A DNA stretch of 64,000 nt from Pomphorhynchus laevis (taxonomy: Eukaryota > Acanthocephala > Palaeacanthocephala > Echinorhynchida > Pomphorhynchidae), in assembly GCA_012934845.2 (NCBI GenBank), contig WNNJ02003128.1, forward strand, positions 1-64,000. Reading direction: 5' to 3'. The position numbers and the translations under genes were made by a program. Positions 20,891 to 29,632 of the stretch are shown here, one piece after another; position 1 is the stretch's first letter, and each line of letters begins with the position of its first letter. The notes below the pieces were generated by a model that had not been told where the DNA came from, searched no databases, and saw only the letters and a program-made list of their open reading frames with translations.

Positions 20891-21370
20891 TCCTGTTTAA
20901 TTTTATTTTTACTTAATTTTTTAAAATTAATAGTAACATTCACGAATATGATTTTATAACTTTAAATCGTTTCTGATATTATAATAGAAGTATTATGTTG
21001 AAATTAAACGTATTAGCAGTCTTATTTTGTAACTTTTCATATATAACTAAAAATATCAGATATGTTTCGATATATCTGGTGTCGAATATCACATTATTCG
21101 ACACTTTTGGTTAAAATTTATAATAAAAGTCGATTTATATGATAGGCTAGGAAATAACACGATGTATAAGAATAAAAATTAGAGGTCATCAGGAGGAACT
21201 GCTATGTTATCATGTTTCGGTTCTTATTCCTAGATCCAACATAGCAGCTGGGCCAAATATATGCTAATGATGTATTTCATCTGATGACATTTGATTATCA
21301 AGTATTCAATTCTAATGCAATAAATATTATTTATTATCCATCCATAAAAAATTCGCTTAGATATCTGATA
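20891..21370 (-). mobile_element. PLE 3' part, copy 7, with 229-bp unit
   Basis: Holds one copy of the 229-bp unit (about 20890-21110, with GTGTCGAATA and its inverted partner) and then a PLE 3' region with the motif at 21199-21254. Reversed, this locus (copies 6 and 7) equals 13085-14815 without the 650-bp insert, so a dimeric PLE end exists in inverted orientation 7 kb apart. Confidence 0.75.
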
Positions 21371-22290
21371 TATCGTATACAATATTTTATATTGTATATA
21401 TTTTATGATTTAGACTTTAAATCTATTATGTAGGATGTGCAAATTTGTTAATTAAGGGAATTTGAAATTAAATATTATTAAATAAGAATATATAGCGTCG
21501 TGTTTAAAAATTATATACTTATTTTAATTATTTGTTGTTTTATATGATTTGAATAAAGCCTTATCTTCCCGTGTATTTATCGGTTAAAATTATTACAAAC
21601 ATTGTAAGTACTTGTAAGTACTTCATTGTAAGAAGATACATTTTAAATTTAGACATTCTACTCTTTCTTTCAAGTACTCCTCTCTACATTGCTTCTATGG
21701 ATACCATCGATCATTATCGGTTTATAATTATACTTTCCTTGAACGATTCTGATTACGAATGTTGATTGTTTATAGTATCATTAGGGAATCTTCTAAACGC
21801 TGTGTTAAACAAGATATGCACTTCGGTTTGAATTACAAACTAGATTGTAATGTTGGTTAGCATGAACCAACTCGGGATTTTCGAGTATTGGATTGTTCTT
21901 TTAAACTTTTATTACATAAACATTTTAAGCTTCGACTAACCAGCTCGGCATCTGTATAGCTTGTAGAGAGCATATGGGATATGCGAATATACGATGATGT
22001 GATGTCTCTTAAAGTTCTTATAACACCTAATGCTTCCTGAAAAACGATCGATCATCTGCTTTATTGGTAATTTTTGATCATCAAGTTGTAATATAATCGA
22101 TTATCATAATACGTCGTTGTATCTTTCAACTTGGAGTTAAATGTACAAGTGAAATCCCTTGATTATGCAAATAACGTCGAAAATTAAGTTGATTCATACC
22201 GATCTTGTCAAGGCCAAGGTCGGTATGAATCGATTCCGTCTTTCAAAAATTGAGAAAACCTGATCTCAACATCTAATAACAGATGAAGTA
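21371..22290. other. No gene; hairpin upstream of the PLE
   Basis: AT-rich, nothing recognised except a hairpin at 22191-22231 with 17-bp arms (GATTCATACCGATCTTG facing its near-perfect complement, one wobble) and a 7-base loop, located just before the first PLE coding remnant. Confidence 0.5.
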
Positions 22291-22800
22291 ATAACGTGCG
22301 AGCATCTGAAGCCATCAACGATCTTAAGCAAATGTCAATTTATAATGAGTTAAATTTAATCTCAACATATAAAGGTAGTGATTTAAGTTTAAAAGCAATT
22401 ATTAAATGTCATTGTTCTATAATGAATAAGAAGGGTATAAAAATTGAATCAAATAATAAAATTATACCTATATTGGAACCCAAAATTACATAAAAATCCA
22501 ATAAAACCTATGTTCATATGTAGTGCGTTTAAATGTACATTAAAACCGCTTTCTGTCTATATGAACAAATACTTTAAGTAATTAAAGTACACTTTAAAAA
22601 ATATTGTTAGATAATTGAAATTAATACTGGTATAAAACACTATTTCAGTATTAATTCTACAAAGGAATTTTTAGAACAGACAAAAGGAATAAATTTTCAA
22701 AATATAAATACATACGATTTTAGTACGCTTTATACAAATCTAGATTTAGCAGATATTAAAGATGCATTAGAAAATTAATTAATCTTATATTCGGAAAAAG

Positions 22801-22845
<45 letters not shown>

Positions 22846-24180
22846 ATAATAACTATAACGCCTATCTAACAAAAATTAAACCATCACGTGAATAGAAATA
22901 TATGGATAAAATTGAATTAATAGAATCCTCAAATATTTTGAAAAATCAAAATTATTTAAAGGTAGAGACATCTATATTTATACAAATAAAAGGTGTTCCA
23001 ATAGGAGGTAATATTAGCCCAATTATAGCTGACTTATTTTTAAGCTTTATCGAATATGAATTTGTTCATAACTCTTTAAAAAACAAATCTAAATTATATA
23101 AAGATATGAAATATATGTTTCGATACATTGATAATATTTGTGTATTTAACTCTAATAATTTCTATTCAATAAGCGAACAAATTTATCCACGCAACCTTAT
23201 TGTTAATAAAATCGATATTGATAATAGAGAAGCTATATATTTAGATATGAACATTAAATTAACATCAATTAAAACTACTTTTAATCTATATCATTAAGAT
23301 GACATATTTAAATTTACAAGGAACATTTTTGCATGAGCGTTCATGCAAACCATTTTAAGAGTTGCAGCAATATGTAATGATATTGGCTTTCTTCAAAATC
23401 ATTTAAATAATTTCATAGATACATATTTTAAAATTGGTTACTATAAAAGTATTATCAAACAGAAAATAGTAAAATATATAAATAAACAGAATATTATTTT
23501 TTCGTAATAAAACCAATTTTATTCGCGGTAGTCTTTTTATTTGTAATAAAACCAATATTAATGATAAAGAAGGTATATATCTATATCTTCTTCTTATTCT
23601 TTGCCTTTTCCTGGCAGGCCAGGGTCGACGGGAGGTACATATCCATATATGAACATTAAATTAACATTAACTAAAACTACTATTAATTTATATCGTAAAG
23701 ATGACATATTTAAATTTACAAGAAACATATTTTTGCATGAGCATTCATGCATACCATATAATATAAAATATAATACATTAAATAATGAAATTTTAAGAAT
23801 TGCAACAATATGTAATGATATTGGCTTTCTTCAAAATCATTTAAATAATTTAAAAGATACATATTTAAAACTAGGTTACTATAAAAATACCATCAAACAG
23901 AAAATAGTAAAATATATAAATTAACACAATAATATAAAGAATAAATTTAAACTCTTAAGTGCCAAATGGTTTGCCATGAGCGTTCATGCAAACCATTTTA
24001 AGAGTTGCAGCAATATGTAATGATATTGGCTTTCTTCAAAATCATTTAAATAATTTCATAGATACATATTTTAAAATTAGTTACTATAAAAGTATTATCA
24101 AACAGAAAATAGTAAAATATATAAATAAACAGAATATTATTAAAAATAAAATTACACTCTAAAGCGAAAATTTTTATAAA
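22291..24180 (+). mobile_element. Penelope-like element, broken coding region
   Basis: Remnants of one RT-bearing element in order: a PKLHKNP motif near 22480, YDFSTLYTNLDL near 22710, GVPIGGNISPIIADL near 22990, FRYIDNICVFN (motif C region) near 23115, IYPRNLIVNK and YLDMNI, then LYRKDDIFKF and a C-terminal segment. This set is typical of PLE reverse transcriptases; the GIY-YIG nuclease of many PLEs is not seen. The element is broken with several breaks, and its C-terminal segment occurs three times (about 23335-23502, 23700-23930 and 23975-24145), so copies have been joined. An AT microsatellite lies at 22805-22842. The 138 bp at 23503-23640 are unrelated. Confidence 0.72.
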
Positions 24181-24805
24181 ATAAAAAAAATATTTAAAAT
24201 AAATTTAAATAACAATTGGCGGAAATGTTTTATGGATTATAATAAATAATATACTTTGTATTAAAATAAGATATTAAATAATCAAATTTCATCAGAGGAA
24301 ATATGCCATTAGAATGTATTTGGCACTGCTGCTATGTTGCGACGAGGAATAGGGGCCGAAGCCTGACGACATAGCAGTTCCTTCTATTGACCTCTAATCC
24401 TTATTCTGATACATCGTCGGGTATTTATTAGTCAATTCATAAAAATTGATTTATATTTTAAATTTCTATAAAAATTTTTAACTAAATATAAATTATTTAA
24501 AATCATATTAATTGTTAACTTTTATAACGAAACCTGATCTGATCCTTATCTAATCCTTATTCTGATACCGTCTATTATTTATAAGCCAATCCATAAAAGT
24601 GACTTTTATTTTAAATTTTATTTTTTATATTTGACTTGATTTAAATATAAATTGTATAAATTATTTAAAATCTTATAACAATTATTAATTATTTATAATT
24701 ATTTAATTAGCTATTATTTAATTATTAAAATTTCATTTAGCATTACTTTTTAATTTATAAATAATATATAATACGTAGTATCAGTTAGCTGATCTGATTA
24801 ATTAC
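24181..24805 (+). mobile_element. PLE 3' part, copy 5
   Basis: Follows the coding remnant without a break, which ties the structured motif (24322-24377) to the PLE. Inner arms are intact; the outer arm GGCACT has drifted from GGCCCC. A second run of AATCCTTATTCTGATAC occurs about 150 bp further on, and the copy ends with TACGTAGTATCAGTTAGCTG near 24805. Confidence 0.75.
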
Positions 24806-24884
24806 TATTAGTAATTAAATAATTATAAATTATTTAAAATCTATCGACAAACGTTCCATTAGTCGGCTAGACAGCAGTTGACTG

Positions 24885-24960
24885 GACACCTAGGCTAGAC
24901 ACCTAGGCTGTCCTAGGCTAGACACCTAGGACACATTAAGCCTAGAACCTAGGCTTAATC
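24885..24960. repeat. Short palindromic CCTAGG repeat
   Basis: CCTAGGCTAGACACCTAGG-type words repeated several times within 75 bp, both direct and inverted, in an otherwise AT-rich stretch (24806-25150). Confidence 0.6.
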
Positions 24961-25149
24961 GATAAAGAACTATGATAACCATATCAAATTACTGTTTATA
25001 CTAAAAAGGTATCTTATCTGATCATAAGAATAGTGTATTATACGTCAAATTACAGGAAGGTTATCAAGTGTTGAGCACATATTAAGACGACTTAACTGAT
25101 TATTATACATTTAACAACATACGAGCAGATCAAATATCTGGCTCACAAT

Positions 25150-25795
25150 AAGTTCGTAAATAAATTAATTAGTTTTTAAAATAATGAAATGCAACACGAA
25201 ACATTGCCCGATCCATTAGTAGTCTTCTTTTAAAAGTACTAAGTGAACTGCATCCAACGGTGTCTACATCAAGGTTGTTTCAAAGCTCAACAATTCTATC
25301 AAATTGCATCGCGCCCCATTTCTGTACTCTGTTTCTTCGAATAGTTAAAGAATGACCTAGAAGAGCATTTGAACCAAGTCATTGAACCTTACTCCGAATA
25401 GGATGATGGGGATGTTGGAATAAATGCCAAACAAGGAACATGTACAGACGAGTCCATATGACGGTCTCAAGTCCTAATGATCTCAGTCTGTATTCATAAG
25501 GCAGCGACGCCAACATTGGTGCTAGCCTTGTTGCCCTGTGAAGTACCCTCTCTGATTTCTTATGTTCATGCACAGTACGTGGGTATACAACCGGAGCTGC
25601 TTATAAAATCTACTCAATATATGTGCTAAAATCAGTGGCCGAAGAGCAGTCGGATTAACGCGAACAAACGCGCGTCGAATCATACCTATCATTTTATTGG
25701 AGTTGGCACAAGCTTGCTCAGTGTGATTTTTGGTTGATAAATTAGAGTTAACCCATACCCCTTAATCTTTGTAACTATCGACACTTTCAATAATA
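25150..25795 (-). mobile_element. LINE-G, 3' half (RT C-terminal part)
   Basis: Minus-strand translation gives GVWVNSNLSTKNHTEQA, then a MIGMIRRAFVRVNP segment, SERVLHRATRLAPMLASLPY with YRLRSLGL, and near the end DRIVELFRNNLDV, the order seen at the end of CR1/L2-type RT proteins. Stops and a frameshift show that it is dead. The other half of the same element lies at 39930-40445; the 7-bp repeat CACTTTC marks both edges of the break. Confidence 0.8.
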
Positions 25796-27724
25796 ATAAT
25801 AATGAGAGAATTTATTATACCTCTTTACCTTTCGGTATTGGGTAAACAAAATAAATACACCAAAAGTTTATCAATTTTATAAATTGTATTTCAAAATCTT
25901 CTCCTACTGTCAATATCGGATAGTGACAGATTTTTCAAAATTGGGCAAGTGAAGATATGCAGGTTAGATGCGCATTCATTTTTGCAAAGAACACAAATGC
26001 ACAAAGAGCACCGTGCATGTACTGGAATTCTAATAGCGCAGAATTTATCGTGATATCCATGGACAGATGCTCTCCAGATCAGCGGTCTTTTCCTTGCACA
26101 GGGTTCTCTCCATTTAGTCTGTAAGAATGCCGGAGTAAGATAAAATTCAGAATCCAATGAAGTCGTCTTTCGAAAGAACATGTTCAGATTAGTAGTAAAT
26201 GATGCAGTGTGTTCAAGATTAAATGTTGAGCAGATGTATTTAGAGCAAGGTTCTAACGATGATAGTATCGCTATAACCGATGAAGAACATTTTGGTGAGA
26301 CTCCAACAATTCGCTTCACGAATCTCCATTGACACTTGTCCAACTGCTGAAAATTGAAGGGACTTAAATCCGACCAGATAACTGGCAAAGCATATGAAAC
26401 TATGGGAAGCAACATACTTCGAAAATACCGGAGGGCTCCTGAGAAAGATAAAGAACCTAAGTTTTTTGCATAAGAGGTTGCTACAACTAACTTCGAGGAT
26501 TTACGATGTAGGTGTTCAGTAAATGACCATTTCGACGAAAGTAATACTCCCAAATAATTGTAACTATTGCAGAATTCTAAATCTACATTGCCTATTCTCA
26601 GCATGTCACATCGACGCAAAGGTCCACCTAACCGAAATTTAAGGGCTTTCGATTTATTTACGTTCACCGTCAACTGATTTGATAAACAATAGGATGACAG
26701 AGCATCTAACGCACTTTGAGCGGATAAAAGATCTTTGGCTAATATTACTAGATCGTCGGCATAGAGGGTACAAGAGACTTCATTCGATGCATGACGAAGA
26801 TGCATAGGCAAATCCATAACAAAAAAGGAAAATAATATAGGGCTGAGTGGATCTCCCTGTAAAACACCGCGATTAGCAAAAAAGAAATCCGAGGTGTTAA
26901 TACCATCAGATACTTTAAGGCGATTAGGCTGAAGCACAGAATAAATAAGATACAAAAAGCGACCACTAACGGACACTCTGGTGGAAAGTTTATCAAGTAA
27001 CAAAGACCGATTCACTGTGTCAAATGCTCGCTCAAAGTCAACAAAAGTAGCATACAACGGTCTACGATTAGCGAAACAATTGGTGACTTCGTCACAGACA
27101 TGCTTTATTGCATCGGACGTTGACCGTTTCGGGCGGAATCCATACTGCTCCGTAGGTAAGAGATGCTCGCGAAACTTAATAAGGCGCATATACATTATAT
27201 GAGTCAATAACTTATAACTGTGATTCAATATCGCAATCCCCCTGTACGCATCCAGTGAATCATAGTCACCTTTGCCCTTATGCAGGATCTTAATTACACC
27301 GTCGCGCCACGAAATCGGAAACGGATGACCTGCAAGAAGTAGATTGAAAAGTTCTGTCCAGTAGTCTATCAAAATATCGATAGTCAACTTTAACTGTTCT
27401 ACGCATAATTGATCTAACCCGGCAGCTTTATGATCTTTTAAGATTGATAGGGATCTTACGACTTCAAACGGCGTAAAAGGTAAATTCAGAGGATCTGAAC
27501 CGTATATTGAATTTATGCATGAAACTGAAGATAAACGTACAGGCATGTCTTCTAATATTGAATGGCGCAAAATAGATTGGAAGTGTGATTTCCAATTTTC
27601 TATTTGAATCCTGGAATATGTTCCAATGTTAGCTTTCTTAAGTATCCACGGTGTCGACTCCGCCTTAGACAATTCCCGTCGTTCAATCTCTAAACGTCGT
27701 TCTCTACGATACATCGATACTAAT
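25796..27724 (-). mobile_element. LINE-A, copy 1 (3' part with RT)
   Basis: From the TTAGTATCG junction at 27724 to a 3' UTR of about 90 bp ending in a (ATT)n tail at 25796. The UTR contains CCGAAAGGTAAAGAGGTATA, close to the 3' UTR of element B (CCGAAAGGCGAAATGGGAAA). Directly upstream is the poly(A)-like end of RLE1. The tail borders the CACTTTC repeat in LINE-G, so this is the 3' end of whatever element first entered G. Confidence 0.85.
25891..27714 (-). CDS. LINE-A reverse transcriptase, copy 1
   Basis: 607 codons without a break. Basic linker (YRRERRLEIERREL), then an RT domain: KAAGLDQLCVEQL, WRDGVIKILHKGKGD, AYRGIAILNHSYK, QYGFRPKRSTSDAI, motif A FVDFERAFDTVNR near residue 225, motif B GVLQGDPLSPILF near 285, motif C LYADDLVIL near 320, thumb region, and a C-terminal zinc motif CxLCxxxCxxNLHxFTC near 580. 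It would copy element RNA into the target from a nicked end. The matching endonuclease is not attached here; an AP-type one is found in element C at the far end of the block. The clade is uncertain (AP-endonuclease LINE, possibly I/Jockey- or RTE-like). It differs from copy 2 at four residues. Confidence 0.88.
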   Translation of the reverse strand: MYRRERRLEIERRELSKAESTPWILKKANIGTYSRIQIENWKSHFQSILRHSILEDMPVRLSSVSCINSIYGSDPLNLPFTPFEVVRSLSILKDHKAAGLDQLCVEQLKLTIDILIDYWTELFNLLLAGHPFPISWRDGVIKILHKGKGDYDSLDAYRGIAILNHSYKLLTHIMYMRLIKFREHLLPTEQYGFRPKRSTSDAIKHVCDEVTNCFANRRPLYATFVDFERAFDTVNRSLLLDKLSTRVSVSGRFLYLIYSVLQPNRLKVSDGINTSDFFFANRGVLQGDPLSPILFSFFVMDLPMHLRHASNEVSCTLYADDLVILAKDLLSAQSALDALSSYCLSNQLTVNVNKSKALKFRLGGPLRRCDMLRIGNVDLEFCNSYNYLGVLLSSKWSFTEHLHRKSSKLVVATSYAKNLGSLSFSGALRYFRSMLLPIVSYALPVIWSDLSPFNFQQLDKCQWRFVKRIVGVSPKCSSSVIAILSSLEPCSKYICSTFNLEHTASFTTNLNMFFRKTTSLDSEFYLTPAFLQTKWREPCARKRPLIWRASVHGYHDKFCAIRIPVHARCSLCICVLCKNECASNLHIFTCPILKNLSLSDIDSRRRF

Positions 27725-29600
27725 TTTTTTTTAGATAAAGATAATTTATTTACAAAGCCAGCGCAATTGAGTCACAAATAAAAAATAAAAAATATTACTA
27801 TTCAACAATGTTTATTATATTTTCTTGATTTTGTATCACCATAGTTCACGTGGAACAAAAATTTTCACTCTTGGTGAACGAAAGCAGCGTGAAACCATTT
27901 TTGCTGTACAAATGCTCAAATTATTTCGCAACTCAGAAATCACATCAGCGTAGGATTCGCCACTATTGACAGATAGTTTGTGTGCTAGTGTTCGTAGCAA
28001 ACCAGAAGCAGATGGTCCAATTGCACCATTGGTCGCCATTATAAAGGGACAGAAAATACTACGCTCAATGTCAATTATTCTTTCCTCGTATTTTGAACGT
28101 TTTCTCTTCTCATGGTAATGAAATACCGACTCTATTGATTTCGATTGAGAGGATGAAGCATGATTATTAAATAAACTGACGTCAACAAACGTCCGCTCCA
28201 TCCTTTCTCCGAACAAGCCACTGCATACTATATCTGCACGCGCTGCACCATCACGTGTTGTCACTGCTGATGTAAATATATGATTTGTAGGAACGGGGTT
28301 CAACTGTGGTTCTACTCCAACACTTTTGCACACCTGCGTGAGTTTTGCAGTCAAAATGTCACGAATCTCGTTATGTCGTATGATCGGAATAGCGCCTCTT
28401 CTACACGATAACGCATGTGTTGTCGTTAAGTCTTCCTCACACGCACACTTCATGGGAAGGTTGTCTGGAGTCCAGTTATACCGAGCTGCTAAAGCATCGT
28501 GGAATTCATCATTAGATAAGTGCCAACCCTTTAAACTAATCGGTCTTGTTGTTAACCAATTTGATGCCCCTTTCATACTCGCGTAATCCAGCAACATCTC
28601 CAATTCTGGTGATGTGTCTGTTATCCTTTGTTTCAATTTCTTCAATTTTCTTTCATTTACTATCTTTATGTTTTCCCAAATATCAAGTTCAGGTTCTGAT
28701 TGGCTGGACAACTCCATATTGACTGATAGCTGTAGTGAACACTTGTACTGATCCTCACTATCCTCAACCGGATCTCGAATTCCTAACCCTCCACTCGATA
28801 TGGGTAGCGCATATACCATTTCAAAAACATGTGACATATTCTTATTGGTTAATGCTTTCACTAATGTCTGGAATATCTCTGTTCGCAATTTCTCCAACGA
28901 AAAGCGAGTGCATTTAGTTGTCCTCAATAAATGCAGCCATTTAAATTGCGCTCCATATATAAATGCACAATATGCCGAATGAACATCAACCGATGCAACA
29001 TCAACCAAACTGTGAATCAATCTTACCCAATCCAAAATTCGCTTGTTGAGTGTCAAGTCCATAAAATCCGATGAACCTATCATCGATCCCAGAACGACCA
29101 ATCCGTTAAAGACCGTTTCTACGTGCATGATAGGACTTTTTTGCACTAGGTTTGTTTGCGCACCTTGATGAAGTAAAAGCTTTGACTTTTCTGCATTTAT
29201 GAAATAACCATATTCTGGTCCATGTACTTCTAGCCAGTCCCAAACCCTTTTCAATTCATCGACACTTCCCACAAATGACGCGTCATCTGCATACCACCTT
29301 TGAAATATACCTGGTATCATGGTTTTTATTCGAGAAATCATTGCAAGTGATGACACTGCAAATGCAGCCATGGCAAGTGGGTCCCCCTGTGTCAGACCCT
29401 CGTTCGCCTTCACAACCACACCATCACCTATAAGCAAAGTCTGTCCAGTATACGTGTTCTGTAGAATGACAGATAACGCAGGACATATTCTTTTAACGTT
29501 TTGAAGTAATACGTTCCTGTTCACAAGATTAAATGCATTCTTTGCATCGACGGCTAGCAATCCAAATGACTGATTCGAAAAGAATTTGCTTCTAATACTA
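27725..29600 (-). mobile_element. RLE1 LINE, 5'-truncated
   Basis: From the RT middle to a 3' UTR of about 110 bp ending AATAAATTATCTTTATCT plus nine A. The 5' side stops where the A-rich tail of RLE2 begins, so either RLE2 inserted into RLE1 or RLE1 is a truncated copy next to it. Confidence 0.8.
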
Positions 29601-29632
29601 TTTTTTATTATTATTATTTTTTTTGTTTTCAA
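27836..29632 (-). CDS. RLE1: reverse transcriptase plus restriction-like endonuclease
   Basis: Up to 598 codons; the first 30 or so belong to the neighbouring tail. RT motif A is DAKNAFNLVNR, motif B EGLTQGDPLAMAAFA, motif C WYADDASFVG. After a long connector comes CxC...HALSC, then IRHNEIRD, RADIVCSGLFGER and FVDVSLFN, and a KRSKYEER run. That order (CCHC, RHN, acidic residue after an R, second acidic residue about 17 later, K..KY) matches the restriction-like endonuclease of R2-type LINEs. The RT is unlike that of the APE-type LINEs around it and resembles proteins common in cnidarians and other invertebrates. The frame is open to the stop but the N-terminal third of the RT is missing, so it cannot work alone. 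Confidence 0.82.
   Translation of the reverse strand: MKTKKIIIIKNSIRSKFFSNQSFGLLAVDAKNAFNLVNRNVLLQNVKRICPALSVILQNTYTGQTLLIGDGVVVKANEGLTQGDPLAMAAFAVSSLAMISRIKTMIPGIFQRWYADDASFVGSVDELKRVWDWLEVHGPEYGYFINAEKSKLLLHQGAQTNLVQKSPIMHVETVFNGLVVLGSMIGSSDFMDLTLNKRILDWVRLIHSLVDVASVDVHSAYCAFIYGAQFKWLHLLRTTKCTRFSLEKLRTEIFQTLVKALTNKNMSHVFEMVYALPISSGGLGIRDPVEDSEDQYKCSLQLSVNMELSSQSEPELDIWENIKIVNERKLKKLKQRITDTSPELEMLLDYASMKGASNWLTTRPISLKGWHLSNDEFHDALAARYNWTPDNLPMKCACEEDLTTTHALSCRRGAIPIIRHNEIRDILTAKLTQVCKSVGVEPQLNPVPTNHIFTSAVTTRDGAARADIVCSGLFGERMERTFVDVSLFNNHASSSQSKSIESVFHYHEKRKRSKYEERIIDIERSIFCPFIMATNGAIGPSASGLLRTLAHKLSVNSGESYADVISELRNNLSICTAKMVSRCFRSPRVKIFVPRELW

Noticed and set aside
24240-24420. Hammerhead ribozyme in the PLE 3' end (CTGATGA and GAAAC are both present)
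   Set aside because: The boxes are in an order and spacing that do not give stems I, II and III with a cleavage triplet; CTGATGA is also lost in copies 4 and 5. The interlocked-arm fold explains the conservation better.
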